This document shows, in pieces, positions 1 through 7,920 of a stretch of DNA of 26,794 bases. The notes beneath the pieces are model-generated. The model did no database searches, was not told the origin of the DNA, and was given only the letters and a program-made list of their open reading frames with translations. The translations under genes and the position numbers were made by a program. Source of the DNA: Lachnospiraceae bacterium (GTDB lineage: Bacteria > Bacillota > Clostridia > Lachnospirales > Lachnospiraceae); NCBI GenBank assembly GCA_902362715.1, contig CABIXN010000006.1, forward strand, positions 1 to 26,794. The letters run 5' to 3'. The stretch's first letter is position 1. Every line of letters starts with the position of its first letter.

Positions 1-223
<223 letters not shown>

Positions 224-545
224 AATGTTTGTATCCCGTTTCAGAATTAGCTTGGCTAATTCTTTTAAAACGTTTTACTGTTTTAGGTTGCATATTTTTA
301 TGCTTTGTTCTTGAATGATCTGCCACTTGTGCGCCTTACTCGATTCCGCTTTCGCTTCATCTCGTTTGAGGCAAGCCTCATATACATCCGCGCACCAGTC
401 TGCTGTCAAAAGCAAGCTTTTGCAGCATCCTTCTGCCCGGCTGTGCACTCGCACTTTGCTGGCAAAATCTCTTTGAATCTTTCAAGGATATTTCACTGTT
501 CAGTTATCAAGGTTCTTTGTTTTGCTGTTGTTCAGCAACTTTTAT
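224..545 (-). promoter_or_regulatory. 16S rRNA leader with processing and antitermination-like elements
   Basis: This non-coding leader of about 320 nt lies between the proximal rRNA promoter and the 16S gene. It holds a perfect 9-bp hairpin (243-263, loop TTG) close to the mature 5' end and TGAGGC-AA-GCCTCA at about 367-380. A 6-bp hairpin (522-538) sits close to the expected transcription start. The block 'TTGATAACTGAACA' (minus strand, about 495-510) resembles the conserved boxA-adjacent and processing segment of Firmicutes rRNA leaders and spacers. The role as leader is certain from position; the function of the individual hairpins is inferred. No gene was found here. Confidence 0.7.
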
Positions 546-574
546 ATCTTATCATTCATAAAGTGCTTTGTCAA
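546..574 (-). promoter_or_regulatory. Proximal rRNA promoter (sigma-A type)
   Basis: On the minus strand there is a consensus -35 TTGACA (569-574), a 17-bp spacer and -10 TAAGAT (546-551). The start should fall near 539, about 315 nt before the 16S gene. Confidence 0.85.
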
Positions 575-636
575 CAACTTTTTTATTTTTTTACTAAATT
601 CTAAAAGTTTTTTAACTTTTTTCGCTTAGCTTGATT

Positions 637-665
637 ATGATAGCATTTCCACCAAATTTTGTCAA
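637..665 (-). promoter_or_regulatory. Distal rRNA promoter (sigma-A type)
   Basis: A second minus-strand promoter has -35 TTGACA (660-665), a 17-bp spacer and -10 TATCAT (637-642), 91 bp upstream of the proximal one. Tandem promoters with perfect -35 boxes are usual for rRNA operons. Confidence 0.8.
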
Positions 666-740
666 TACTATTTTTTCAGTTTTCCCGGAAAATCGACATA
701 TTTTCTGCCTGTACCGAATCCCATTCTAAACTTTGTTTTA

Positions 741-789
741 GTTTCTTCTATATATAGTACTTAAAATAAGTACTATATATAGAAGAAAC
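741..789. repeat. Perfect 22-bp inverted repeat (possible paired operator)
   Basis: The arms 741-762 and 768-789 are perfectly complementary around a 5-nt loop (AAAAT). Each arm also contains the self-palindrome CTATATATAG (748-757 and 773-782) and AGTACT, so the locus holds two nested dyads 25 bp apart centre to centre. There is no T-run behind it, so it does not look like an ordinary terminator. The inner TACTATATATAG resembles the TACTACATATGTAGTA type of BlaI/MecI operator, and a BlaI-type gene lies 130 bp away. That link is inference. Confidence 0.75.
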
Positions 790-838
790 ACTTCAGCAAT
801 CCTGATCTACAGATAAAACCACACTTTTTTACAAAATA

Positions 839-868
839 AAAAAAGAAGAGAAAACGCTCTTCTTTTTT
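839..868. terminator. Intrinsic terminator behind the BlaI-type gene
   Basis: A perfect 12-bp stem, AAAAAAGAAGAG (839-850) with CTCTTCTTTTTT (857-868), has loop AAAACG. It is flanked by A- and T-runs and so could work in both directions. It lies 50 bp after the stop of the leftward BlaI-type gene and separates it from the rRNA promoters. Confidence 0.85.
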
Positions 869-918
869 ATCTTGTACTATCATAAACACGGTTTATAAAT
901 GCAAGACAGTCGTACCTT

Positions 919-1296
919 TTATTTGGCACTATCAATTAATTTACGTATTTCATCCAACTCGTTCTTGTCAATATCATTGGATTTAAAAAACGCCTTCAGA
1001 AATTCGGAAGGAGAACCACACCCCCAGAATTCTACAAAAGAATTCATTTCTTTTGTTCTGTAATCCAGCTCTTTTACCAAAGGATGATACGTATAAATTT
1101 TTCCATTGCGCTCCATCTGCAAAAATCTTTTCTGTACCAGATGAGCAAGATATGTCGAAACGGTCTGGGGTTTCCACTCTTTTCCATATCGTTCGTTAAC
1201 AATCGCCACGACCTCCGACAGCACAAGATCCTTGGAATTGTCCCAGATACATTTCATTACCAGCAACTCCGCATTCGTTAATTCATTTCTCAACAA
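919..1296 (-). CDS. BlaI/MecI/CopY-family transcriptional repressor
   Basis: This 125-residue winged-helix repressor has the family hallmarks: the opening 'LTNAELLVMKCIWD' (about 6-19), the recognition-helix region 'WKPQTVSTYLAHLVQKRFL' (about 41-59) and the wing 'ERNGKIYTYHPLV'. Length matches the family (120-130 aa). The start is a TTG (1294-1296) next to a second TTG, with GAGG at 1307-1310 as the likely ribosome binding site. No ATG precedes the conserved opening, so a TTG start is needed. Family members bind DNA as dimers and often repress beta-lactamase or copper genes, with release by a BlaR1 protease. No BlaR1, beta-lactamase or copper gene is adjacent, so the target is unknown. The gene has its own promoter and terminator. 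Confidence 0.9.
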   Translation of the reverse strand: MLRNELTNAELLVMKCIWDNSKDLVLSEVVAIVNERYGKEWKPQTVSTYLAHLVQKRFLQMERNGKIYTYHPLVKELDYRTKEMNSFVEFWGCGSPSEFLKAFFKSNDIDKNELDEIRKLIDSAK

Positions 1297-1343
1297 ATTA
1301 TCCCATCCTCTCTCTCTTTCATTTTTTATTGATTATTTTAGTC

Positions 1344-1372
1344 ATCATATCATGTCATTCATTTTTTTTCAA
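1344..1372 (-). promoter_or_regulatory. Promoter of the BlaI-type gene
   Basis: On the minus strand, -35 TTGAAA (1367-1372), a 17-bp spacer and -10 TATGAT (1344-1349) precede the ribosome binding site by about 35 bp. The region around the -10 is rich in repeated ATGA words, which could be an operator, but no clean dyad is seen. Confidence 0.65.
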
Positions 1373-1482
1373 CAAGACTTATAAAAGTATAGATTAAAAT
1401 ACCATTGGTAATTTATGGATTATTTTTCTCGTGTTTATTCGAATCTGCCAGGACAGATGTTCTATCTTGTATTTATTCTGTT

Positions 1483-1523
1483 ACAAAGGGGAAGCATTTT
1501 CACACAAATGCTCCCCCCTTTGT
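1483..1523. terminator. Strong hairpin at the end of the ftsEX-ctpA-Nudix operon
   Basis: ACAAAGGGG..AGCATTT (1483-1499) pairs with AAATGCT..CCCCTTTGT (1506-1523), apart from one bulged base and one wobble, around a 6-nt loop. It touches the Nudix stop codon. The T-run follows on the plus strand rather than in the direction of the operon. On the minus strand it is therefore either an imperfect terminator or a 3'-end stabilising hairpin. Confidence 0.6.
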
Positions 1524-2155
1524 TAATTTTTTAATGTACGCTTCATTTCCAGAACACCATAAAAAATCATTTCCGCATGATCAAATGCCAGCCCCTCACT
1601 GTCTATTATATCTACGCACTTTTTCCCTTTAAAAATATCTCCCTCTGCAGTTACAGATGCTTCCGCATGTATATTATCTTTTTCCTCACCAATGATCAAT
1701 CGATATACCTGCTCTGCGTTTTCTTCTGATATAAGGTCCATTTTTATTTCATACCATTCTGCATCTTTTGCATCATCTCCCGCCCGGACACTGTACGGCT
1801 CTCCCTCAACAGCAGCAATAAATGTCTGAGTAATCACCCATCCTCTCGGATCTCTGCCCGGCTTACTAAATGTCCTCAACTGGATCAGCTTAAGTCCCTT
1901 AAGAGCGGTTTCCTCTTCCAGTTCCCGCATCGCCGCATGATCTACTGTCTCATCAGGATTCACAAACCCTCCGGGCAGCGCCAGACAGCCGCCAAAAGGA
2001 TCATGCTTCCTGCGAATCAACAGCAGTTTCATTCCTTCTAGACTTCTCTCTTTTACCGAAAAAACCAATATATCCGCAGTTACAGAAGGTCTCTCATAGT
2101 CCGACAGCTTATAATCCAGTTTCAATTGATTTCCGTTATCTTCTCTGTTTTTCAT
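1523..2155 (-). CDS. Nudix hydrolase, possibly ADP-ribose type
   Basis: This 210-residue protein carries a Nudix box: G63-x5-E69-x7-R77-E78-L79-x-E81-E82-x-A84. The usual glycine near the end of the box is alanine here; the metal-binding glutamates are kept. Enzymes of this family cleave nucleoside diphosphates linked to another moiety. The motif 'LPGGFVNPDET' with the downstream 'PGRDPRGWVITQTFIA' resembles ADP-ribose pyrophosphatase and NrtR-type proteins. About 60 residues follow the Nudix fold and are not recognised, so a regulator-like role is not excluded. The start ATG overlaps the stop of the S41 protease gene by 4 nt (ATGA), so it is translationally coupled as the last gene of the operon. 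Confidence 0.88.
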   Translation of the reverse strand: MKNREDNGNQLKLDYKLSDYERPSVTADILVFSVKERSLEGMKLLLIRRKHDPFGGCLALPGGFVNPDETVDHAAMRELEEETALKGLKLIQLRTFSKPGRDPRGWVITQTFIAAVEGEPYSVRAGDDAKDAEWYEIKMDLISEENAEQVYRLIIGEEKDNIHAEASVTAEGDIFKGKKCVDIIDSEGLAFDHAEMIFYGVLEMKRTLKN

Positions 2156-3474
2156 TTACTTATTTCCTCTTTTAAGATTTCTATGGCTTTTTGAATCTGA
2201 TTATCAAGACTATAGCTGTAATCATCCCCATCCTTTCCCTGGAACTTATATTCCAGCACAATATCCGGTTCGATTCCTTTTCCCTGAATACAGGTTCCAT
2301 TAGGCGTATAATATCTGCTTATGGTGAGCTTCACAGCCGTCTGATCTTTAAATGACTGAATCCCCTGAACAATACCTTTTCCAAAAGTTTTTGTACCAAT
2401 TAAAGTTCCATAATCCCGGTCCTTAATTGCTCCTGCAAAGATTTCTGATGCACTGGCACTGCTTCCATTTACCAGAACCGTCAGCGGAACAGATAAATAC
2501 TTTTCATCTGTAGATTTAAATTCCTCCCTGTTTCCGGCTTTATCTTCCGTATAAACGATAAGCCCCTCAGGCAGAATATCATCCAAAATCTGGGTTACAG
2601 CATTAACCATTCCTCCAAGATTATTTCTCAGATCTACAATCAATCCTTTTAGTTCCTGTTTCTGTAAAGCCTCCAGCGCCTGTTCAAACTGTTTCGGAGT
2701 CGTATCTGTAAATTCTGTAATCTGAATATAGCCAAGCTGATCCTCAAACATTTCATAATAAACACTTATGGATTCCATCTGCTTGCGCGTAACATCCATT
2801 TCCAGGCTCCCTTCTGTTCCTTCCCTCTGAACCGTCAAATGTACTGTTGTTCCTTCTTCCCCCTTTAAATGACCTACAAACTCTGACAAGCTCATCTGAT
2901 CAGCCTGATACTGATCCGCTTTTACAATCGTATCTCCGACTTTTAATCCCGCTTTTTCTGCTGGCGATCCGTCCTGTATTCTAACAACCTTAACCTGTTT
3001 CGTTTTTGAATTTTGCTGCAGCACTGCACCAATTCCAGAATAATTCCCCTGTACTTCTGTAGAAAGAATCTCCTGATATTCTTCTTCCGTATAATAATCG
3101 GAATACTGATCCAGGCTTTCATACATCCCCTTATAAAGTCCATTCAACAGCTGGTCTGTATCAACTTCTTCATAATAATTGGCCTGTATAAAGGCCGCCA
3201 GATAGTTAATCTTGTCTATAGCCGCCTGGTCAAGAAGAGCATCATAACTCTGAACCTGGTGCTTGCCACCCTTTTGAGAACCGTATACGCCAACAGTAAT
3301 TTTCTGATTATCTTTAATCCAGTTAAAAATCAAAACTGCCGCCGCACATATTATAACGGCCAGCAGCATTCCCTTTAGAAAACCCGACCGGTATTTTTGG
3401 CGCAGCTTTGTTTCAAAACTGTTTTCTCTTTCTGTTACAGACCATCTGTCCTCTATGTTCTTTTTATTTTGCAT
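2152..3474 (-). CDS. S41 C-terminal processing peptidase (CtpA/CtpB type)
   Basis: This 440-residue, single-pass membrane protease has a cytoplasmic N-terminus, one membrane segment (about 36-53) and a PDZ domain (about 140-225, 'IQDGSPAEKAGLKVGDTIV'). The S41 catalytic domain follows. The catalytic pair is readable: Ser339 in 'NGSSASASE' and Lys366 in 'TKTFGKG', the Ser/Lys dyad of this family. The domain order TM-PDZ-S41 and the length match Firmicute CtpA/CtpB. Such proteases cut exported proteins near the membrane, and their position behind FtsEX and a murein hydrolase suggests turnover or processing of cell-wall enzymes. The gene follows the M23 gene by 72 bp. Its ribosome binding site is weak (AAAGG about 12 nt before ATG). 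Confidence 0.94.
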   Translation of the reverse strand: MQNKKNIEDRWSVTERENSFETKLRQKYRSGFLKGMLLAVIICAAAVLIFNWIKDNQKITVGVYGSQKGGKHQVQSYDALLDQAAIDKINYLAAFIQANYYEEVDTDQLLNGLYKGMYESLDQYSDYYTEEEYQEILSTEVQGNYSGIGAVLQQNSKTKQVKVVRIQDGSPAEKAGLKVGDTIVKADQYQADQMSLSEFVGHLKGEEGTTVHLTVQREGTEGSLEMDVTRKQMESISVYYEMFEDQLGYIQITEFTDTTPKQFEQALEALQKQELKGLIVDLRNNLGGMVNAVTQILDDILPEGLIVYTEDKAGNREEFKSTDEKYLSVPLTVLVNGSSASASEIFAGAIKDRDYGTLIGTKTFGKGIVQGIQSFKDQTAVKLTISRYYTPNGTCIQGKGIEPDIVLEYKFQGKDGDDYSYSLDNQIQKAIEILKEEISK

Positions 3475-3546
3475 CTTTACTATCTACCTTTCAGCATATT
3501 GTTTCGTCCAAACTCATTTCCCCGTTTTTCATAAAACATCCGCCGA

Positions 3547-4806
3547 TTATTTTAAATACGTCCAGGGATTTACATAACTCCCATTTAACTGTACTCCAAA
3601 ATGAAGATGGTTTCCAGTAGAAATTCCTGTGCTCCCCACATATGCAATCGTCTGCCCTCTCTTTACTTTCTGTCCCGGAGACACCGCCAGGGAAGAACAA
3701 TGCATATAAACAGTATACAGTCCTCCGCCATGGCTGATAACCGTATAATTTCCTGCTCCGTTTGCCTGATATGCCGTTGTAAATACAACTCCATCCGCTG
3801 CTGATACAATGTCAGACCCATAGGGCGCTCCAATGTCGATACCTTTATGATAGGAGGAAGCTCCTGCTGTGGGAGACGGTCTGCTTCCAAAATCACTTGT
3901 CACCCGGCGGCTGGCCGGACAGGGCCACAGAAATGCACCCCCCGTATAGGAATCACTAGAGCTGATATTACCGCCGCTTTCAGAAGAACTTCCCTGATTT
4001 TTATCTGTATGATTCTCCTTTTCCGATTCTTTCTTTGCCGCGGCTTCCTTCTTCCGCTGTTCCTCGGCCTTTTGAATCTGAGCAATAATCTCATTCTGAG
4101 CGGCAATCTCCGCTTCAAATTCAGCTGCTTTTGCTTCTGCATCTGACAGATCAGAACTTACCTGCTTAAGCTGATTTTCCTTTTCTTTTGCCAAAAGGTC
4201 CACCGCTTCCTGCTCCTCTTTTGCCTGCTGTTCCATCTGTTCTAGTTTTGTTCGATCAGTCTTAAGCTTTTGTTCAGATTCCTGGATCACCGCCCTTGTT
4301 TCGGCATATTCATCCAGCTGCTTTCTGTCATAGCGGATAATCATATTCATATATTGAGCATAATTCAAAAAATCAACAAAAGATTCCGATGACAGCAGCA
4401 GAGTCAGATAATTCATACTGCCAAAATTTTCATACGTATATTTTATCCGAAGCTTCATGCTTTCCAGCTGCGAATCCTCTTTTGCCTGAGCTTTTTTTAA
4501 TTTTTCTTCTGTATCCTCAATTTCCTGGTCTGTTTCCTTTATCTGTTTTTTCAAGGATACCATTTTCTCGGAAATATCTGTCAGCTGTTCATCCAGCTTC
4601 TCTACAGAATCTTCGATTCCCTTTTTGTTATTCTTCAGACTGTCAACCAAATCTTGTGCTTCTGATAAACTGCTCTCCAGCTTTTTCTTTTCATTCTGCG
4701 CATCTTTTATATTCTCAGCGGAAGCAGGAAGTCCTCCTATAACTACAGCCATAGAAACTGTTCCCACAGCCAAGCCGCAAAAGATTTTTTTTATCCTCTG
4801 TCTCAT
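3547..4806 (-). CDS. M23 murein hydrolase with coiled coil, EnvC/PcsB-like partner of FtsEX
   Basis: This secreted protein has 419 residues. The signal peptide (1-30) ends in 'LPASA'. A long Lys/Glu/Gln-rich coiled coil follows to about residue 260, then a Ser-rich linker and a C-terminal LytM/M23 domain. The zinc ligands are visible: H320 and D324 in 'HKGIDIG', and H400/H402 in 'HLHFG'. The ATG at 4804-4806 is preferred over an in-frame start 11 codons upstream, because GAGGG sits about 9 nt before it and the signal peptide then begins with charged 'MRQRIKK'. The architecture is that of FtsEX-controlled hydrolases or activators, in which the FtsX loop touches the coiled coil. All four metal ligands are kept, so it is probably an active endopeptidase, unlike degenerate EnvC. 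The gene directly follows ftsX. Confidence 0.92.
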   Translation of the reverse strand: MRQRIKKIFCGLAVGTVSMAVVIGGLPASAENIKDAQNEKKKLESSLSEAQDLVDSLKNNKKGIEDSVEKLDEQLTDISEKMVSLKKQIKETDQEIEDTEEKLKKAQAKEDSQLESMKLRIKYTYENFGSMNYLTLLLSSESFVDFLNYAQYMNMIIRYDRKQLDEYAETRAVIQESEQKLKTDRTKLEQMEQQAKEEQEAVDLLAKEKENQLKQVSSDLSDAEAKAAEFEAEIAAQNEIIAQIQKAEEQRKKEAAAKKESEKENHTDKNQGSSSESGGNISSSDSYTGGAFLWPCPASRRVTSDFGSRPSPTAGASSYHKGIDIGAPYGSDIVSAADGVVFTTAYQANGAGNYTVISHGGGLYTVYMHCSSLAVSPGQKVKRGQTIAYVGSTGISTGNHLHFGVQLNGSYVNPWTYLK

Positions 4807-4834
4807 TTCATCCGACCCTCTCTGATTTAAGAAA

Positions 4835-4877
4835 AGCAACGTAAAACAAAACTTTCACTGTTCTGTATTACGCTGCT
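4835..4877 (-). terminator. Attenuator-like hairpin between ftsX and the M23 gene
   Basis: On the minus strand AGCAGCGTAA (4868-4877) pairs with TTACGTTGCT (4835-4844), with one G-U wobble, and the stem is followed by TTTTC. It lies in the 95-bp gap between ftsX and the hydrolase gene. It may reduce hydrolase transcription relative to ftsEX; this is inferred from structure only. Confidence 0.5.
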
Positions 4878-4901
4878 TATCAAATCGCTGCTTCTTTGGT
4901 A

Positions 4902-5816
4902 CTAGACATTCAAATGACGGTGCAGCGTAAAACGGCTTCCAATAAAACCGATACCAACACCAAGCACCAGCCCAACCGGCAGTAAAATCTTAAATACAGA
5001 GTTTACCGGAATAAATGTCAGCATGTTATTCAGGAAATTAAACTTGTCGCCCACATATCCCACAATCTTATCATATAAACCATATAATACAATTAATGGT
5101 ATGACAGAACCAATTAACCCGATCAGAATACCCTCCACAATAAAGGGTCCCCGAACAAAGAAATCCGTGGCACCTATCAATTTCATAATTTTAATCTCTT
5201 CTTTTCGTACTGTAATACCTGTATTAACAGTATTGCTGATCAGGAATACCGCTACACAGACCAGGATTGCAATAATCGCAATGGAAACATAACCAATCAG
5301 GCTGTTAAAATCTGTCAGCACATTGGCTGCCATCTCCGACTGATTTACTTCGCGGATTCCGTCAACCCCCTGCAGATATTCAACCAGCGCCGACTGTGTG
5401 GACACATCATCCATGTAAATATTGTAATGAGCGGAGTCAGCCAGAGGATTATCATCCTTAAATCCTGACGCAAGGTCTGAATCTCCGTCAAAATACTGGT
5501 CAATAGCTTCTTCCCATGCCTGCTCTGCAGAGACATATTCACATTTTGTAATTTTGGAAACAGAGTTGTTCTCAATCTGATCTCCTATTTTAGTAATCTG
5601 CTCCTGAGACAGATCACCTTCTAGAAACGCAGTAACCGCCACTCCGGATTCTACATTTTTTACAACTCCCTGAAAATTGACAACAACAGAGTAAAAAACA
5701 CCAAACATAAAAATACAGGCCGCCATGGTGGCAATAGATGCAATAGAAAACATCTTATTACGCATAATATTCTTGCATCCCTGTTTTAATGTATAAAAAA
5801 ATGTACTGATTTTCAT
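4902..5816 (-). CDS. ftsX: Cell-division ABC transporter permease FtsX
   Basis: This 304-residue membrane protein has the FtsX layout: a short cytoplasmic N-terminus and a first membrane segment (about 24-46). A large extracellular domain of about 120 residues follows. Three C-terminal membrane segments are seen at about 175-197 ('AIIAILVCVAVFLISNTV'), 225-250 and 275-295. 'EEIKIMKLIGATDFFVRGPF' between segments 2 and 3 is the characteristic FtsX cytoplasmic loop. FtsX does not transport. With FtsE it passes an ATP-driven conformational signal to periplasmic or extracellular murein hydrolases. The ATG shares its A with the ftsE stop codon (TAATG), so the two are tightly coupled. Confidence 0.96.
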   Translation of the reverse strand: MKISTFFYTLKQGCKNIMRNKMFSIASIATMAACIFMFGVFYSVVVNFQGVVKNVESGVAVTAFLEGDLSQEQITKIGDQIENNSVSKITKCEYVSAEQAWEEAIDQYFDGDSDLASGFKDDNPLADSAHYNIYMDDVSTQSALVEYLQGVDGIREVNQSEMAANVLTDFNSLIGYVSIAIIAILVCVAVFLISNTVNTGITVRKEEIKIMKLIGATDFFVRGPFIVEGILIGLIGSVIPLIVLYGLYDKIVGYVGDKFNFLNNMLTFIPVNSVFKILLPVGLVLGVGIGFIGSRFTLHRHLNV

Positions 5817-6493
5817 TACTGCTCACCGCCCATCTGCTCATCGCCCACAATTACACCTTTTTTCAGTGTAATCACGCGTTTTTTCATCTGATTTACAATT
5901 TCCATATTATGAGTTACGACGAGGACGGTTGTCCCTCTTTCATTAATTTCTTCCAGAAGCTTCATGATTTCCCATGCATTATTGCCGTCCAGATTACCGG
6001 TGGGCTCGTCCGCAAGAAGTATTTTGGGTTCATTAACTAAAGCCCTGGCAATTGCCACACGCTGCTGCTCTCCTCCCGACAGTTCGCTTGGTCTGGAACG
6101 GTATTTTGCCGCCAGTCCAACCAGAGACAGTATTTTAGGTACGTTTCGCTTTATGGCCCGGTTCGATGCAGATATCACACGCTGTGCAAACGCAACATTT
6201 TCATAAACATTTCTGTCCTTCAGCAATCGGAAGTCCTGATATACGCACCCAATATTTCTGCGGTAAAACGGAATGTTCCTGTGGTTTACCTTAGCAAGCT
6301 CTTTTTTATTAATCACAATTTTACCGGATGTAGGATCCAGCTCCTTTAAAAGCAGTTTAATCATGGTAGACTTTCCAGAACCACTGTCACCTACAATAAA
6401 CACAAACTCCCCGGCTTCAATATTCAGACTGACATCATTTAACGCAGGTACGCCTTCCACGTACTCTTTGCTGACGTGTTCTAATGTAATCAT
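5816..6493 (-). CDS. ftsE: Cell-division ABC transporter ATP-binding protein FtsE
   Basis: This 225-residue ABC ATPase is complete. Walker A is GDSGSGKST (35-43), Q-loop Gln86 lies in 'VYQDFRLL', the signature is LSGGEQQ (138-144), Walker B is ILLADEP (158-164) and H-loop His195 is in 'VVTHNM'. 'QDFRLLKDRNVYENVAF' is typical of FtsE rather than of LolD or MacB types, and ftsX follows at once. It energises FtsX to activate wall hydrolysis at the septum or side wall. The gene starts 9 nt after the CdaR-like regulator, with AGGAGG-like bases before the ATG, so the two are almost certainly co-transcribed. Confidence 0.97.
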   Translation of the reverse strand: MITLEHVSKEYVEGVPALNDVSLNIEAGEFVFIVGDSGSGKSTMIKLLLKELDPTSGKIVINKKELAKVNHRNIPFYRRNIGCVYQDFRLLKDRNVYENVAFAQRVISASNRAIKRNVPKILSLVGLAAKYRSRPSELSGGEQQRVAIARALVNEPKILLADEPTGNLDGNNAWEIMKLLEEINERGTTVLVVTHNMEIVNQMKKRVITLKKGVIVGDEQMGGEQ

Positions 6494-6502
6494 ATGTTCC
6501 TC

Positions 6503-7588
6503 CTAATAATCAAGTGATTCCATATACTTCATGTACTTCACAACCATCAGCGCTATTTTGAATGTAATGGCATCCTCAAAAACCCGCAGATCAAGCCCTG
6601 TGCTTTTCTGCAGCTTATCCAGACGATATACCAGAGTATTTCTATGAATATAAAGCTGTCTGGATGTCTCAGAAACATTCAGACTGTTTTCAAAAAACTT
6701 ATTGATGGTTGTTAAGGTTTCCTCATCGAAATCATCCGGAGATTTTCCGTCAAAAATTTCTTTGATAAACATTTTACAAAGAGGGATCGGCAGCTGATAA
6801 ATCAGGCGCCCGATTCCCAATGCGGAATAGGCAATAATTCTGCGGTCCTCAAAAAAGATTTTCCCCACATCCAAAGCCATACGCGCTTCTTTATAAGACC
6901 GGGAAACCTCTTTAATTTCATTTACAATGGTCCCATAAGCAATATGAATGTCCTGACCTTCCGTTTTAAACAGGCCCAGAATCACTTCCGCAGTTTTTCC
7001 AATATCTGCAGCCCCGTCGTTGTCGGCAATTTCTTTTACTACAATGATATTTTTTTCATCTACAGCGGTAACAAAATCGCGGTTTTTACCTTCAAACAGG
7101 CTGCGCACCTTCTCCAGATCGTTACCGTCTTTGTCTCTGTTGGTTTCTACTATATAAACAACCCGCTTTACTTCCGTCTCAATATGCAGTTTCTTTGCGC
7201 GATTATAGATATCTACCAGAAGCAGGTTATCTAAAAGCAGATTTTTTATAAAATTGTCTTTATCAAATCTTTCCTTATATGCAACCAGAAGGTTCTGGAT
7301 CTGAAAACTTGCAATTTTCCCGATCATAAACGCATCCTCGCTGTCCCCATTTACCAGCAGCACATACTCCATCTGGTGCTCATCAAAGACTTTAAAAAAC
7401 TGGCATCCATTTACAACCTGGCTGTCAGCCGGTGAATCTACAAAGGTCAATGCAGGACTTACATAGCGATCCGCTTCCGCAAAGGTACTTGCCAGAATTT
7501 TTCCTTCCGTATCAATAATACAAAAATCTATTCTGGTTATATTCTTTAATCCTTCGATTGTATTTTGCAATATCTGATTTGAAATCAT
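6503..7588 (-). CDS. CdaR/PucR-type helix-turn-helix regulator
   Basis: This 361-residue protein has a sensor-like N-terminal half, starting 'NITRIDFCIIDTEGKILAS', which resembles the sugar-diacid recognition/PAS-like domain. A central GGDEF-like linker domain follows ('RSYKEARMALDVGK', about 230-245). The C-terminal PucR/CdaR-type HTH is at about 305-328 ('NVSETSRQLYIHRNTLVYRL'). It heads the operon with ftsE, ftsX, the M23 hydrolase and the protease, 9 nt before ftsE. This placement suggests it controls or senses for wall remodelling rather than sugar-diacid uptake. The ligand is unknown. The start is supported by GGGGGAAG 4-5 nt before the ATG. Confidence 0.85.
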   Translation of the reverse strand: MISNQILQNTIEGLKNITRIDFCIIDTEGKILASTFAEADRYVSPALTFVDSPADSQVVNGCQFFKVFDEHQMEYVLLVNGDSEDAFMIGKIASFQIQNLLVAYKERFDKDNFIKNLLLDNLLLVDIYNRAKKLHIETEVKRVVYIVETNRDKDGNDLEKVRSLFEGKNRDFVTAVDEKNIIVVKEIADNDGAADIGKTAEVILGLFKTEGQDIHIAYGTIVNEIKEVSRSYKEARMALDVGKIFFEDRRIIAYSALGIGRLIYQLPIPLCKMFIKEIFDGKSPDDFDEETLTTINKFFENSLNVSETSRQLYIHRNTLVYRLDKLQKSTGLDLRVFEDAITFKIALMVVKYMKYMESLDY

Positions 7589-7695
7589 TAACTTCCCCCT
7601 TCTTCGGACTTCTTTCTACTCTGCATTCTAGACCTATGCAACTTTCACAATTTGTTCACCCGAATTTTATTTTGTTTTTTTCGCTACATAGTACT

Positions 7696-7725
7696 ATTTT
7701 AAGACAAAACATCAAAAAATGTAAA
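7696..7725 (-). promoter_or_regulatory. Promoter of the CdaR-ftsEX operon
   Basis: On the minus strand, -35 TTTACA (7720-7725), an 18-bp spacer and -10 TAAAAT (7696-7701) lie about 100 bp upstream of the first gene. The stretch 7589-7920 (332 bp) otherwise holds only the terminator described next and AT-rich DNA. Confidence 0.6.
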
Positions 7726-7757
7726 GAGGAAATACACAATTATTATGCATTTCCTCT
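7725..7757. terminator. Terminator of the GT26-YitT operon
   Basis: A 12-bp stem (7725-7736 with 7746-7757, one G-T wobble) has a 9-nt loop and T-rich DNA on both sides. In the leftward direction it follows the YitT gene and is followed by TTTACATTTTTT. It abuts the -35 box of the next operon. Confidence 0.65.
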
Positions 7758-7920
7758 GTTTTTTCTACAAAACACGATTTTTCATCTGTCAGTTTTTGGT
7801 ATTTTATATATTTATTATACATTTTTTATAAAATATTAGGAATTATATCTCTAATTGGCTTCACTTTTTGTTCACAAATTCTTGTTTTGATCTTATTGAG
7901 ATTTTTTACTATTGTGAAAA

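Noticed and set aside
668..724. 18-codon ORF on the minus strand (beginning MGFGTGRK) between the 22-bp inverted repeat and the distal rRNA promoter
   Set aside because: It has no ribosome binding site and no supporting context. A short open frame of this size is expected by chance, so it is not reported as a gene.
3475..3546. 19-codon ORF in the gap between the M23 and S41 genes
   Set aside because: It lacks a good ribosome binding site and any family resemblance; it is probably ordinary spacer.
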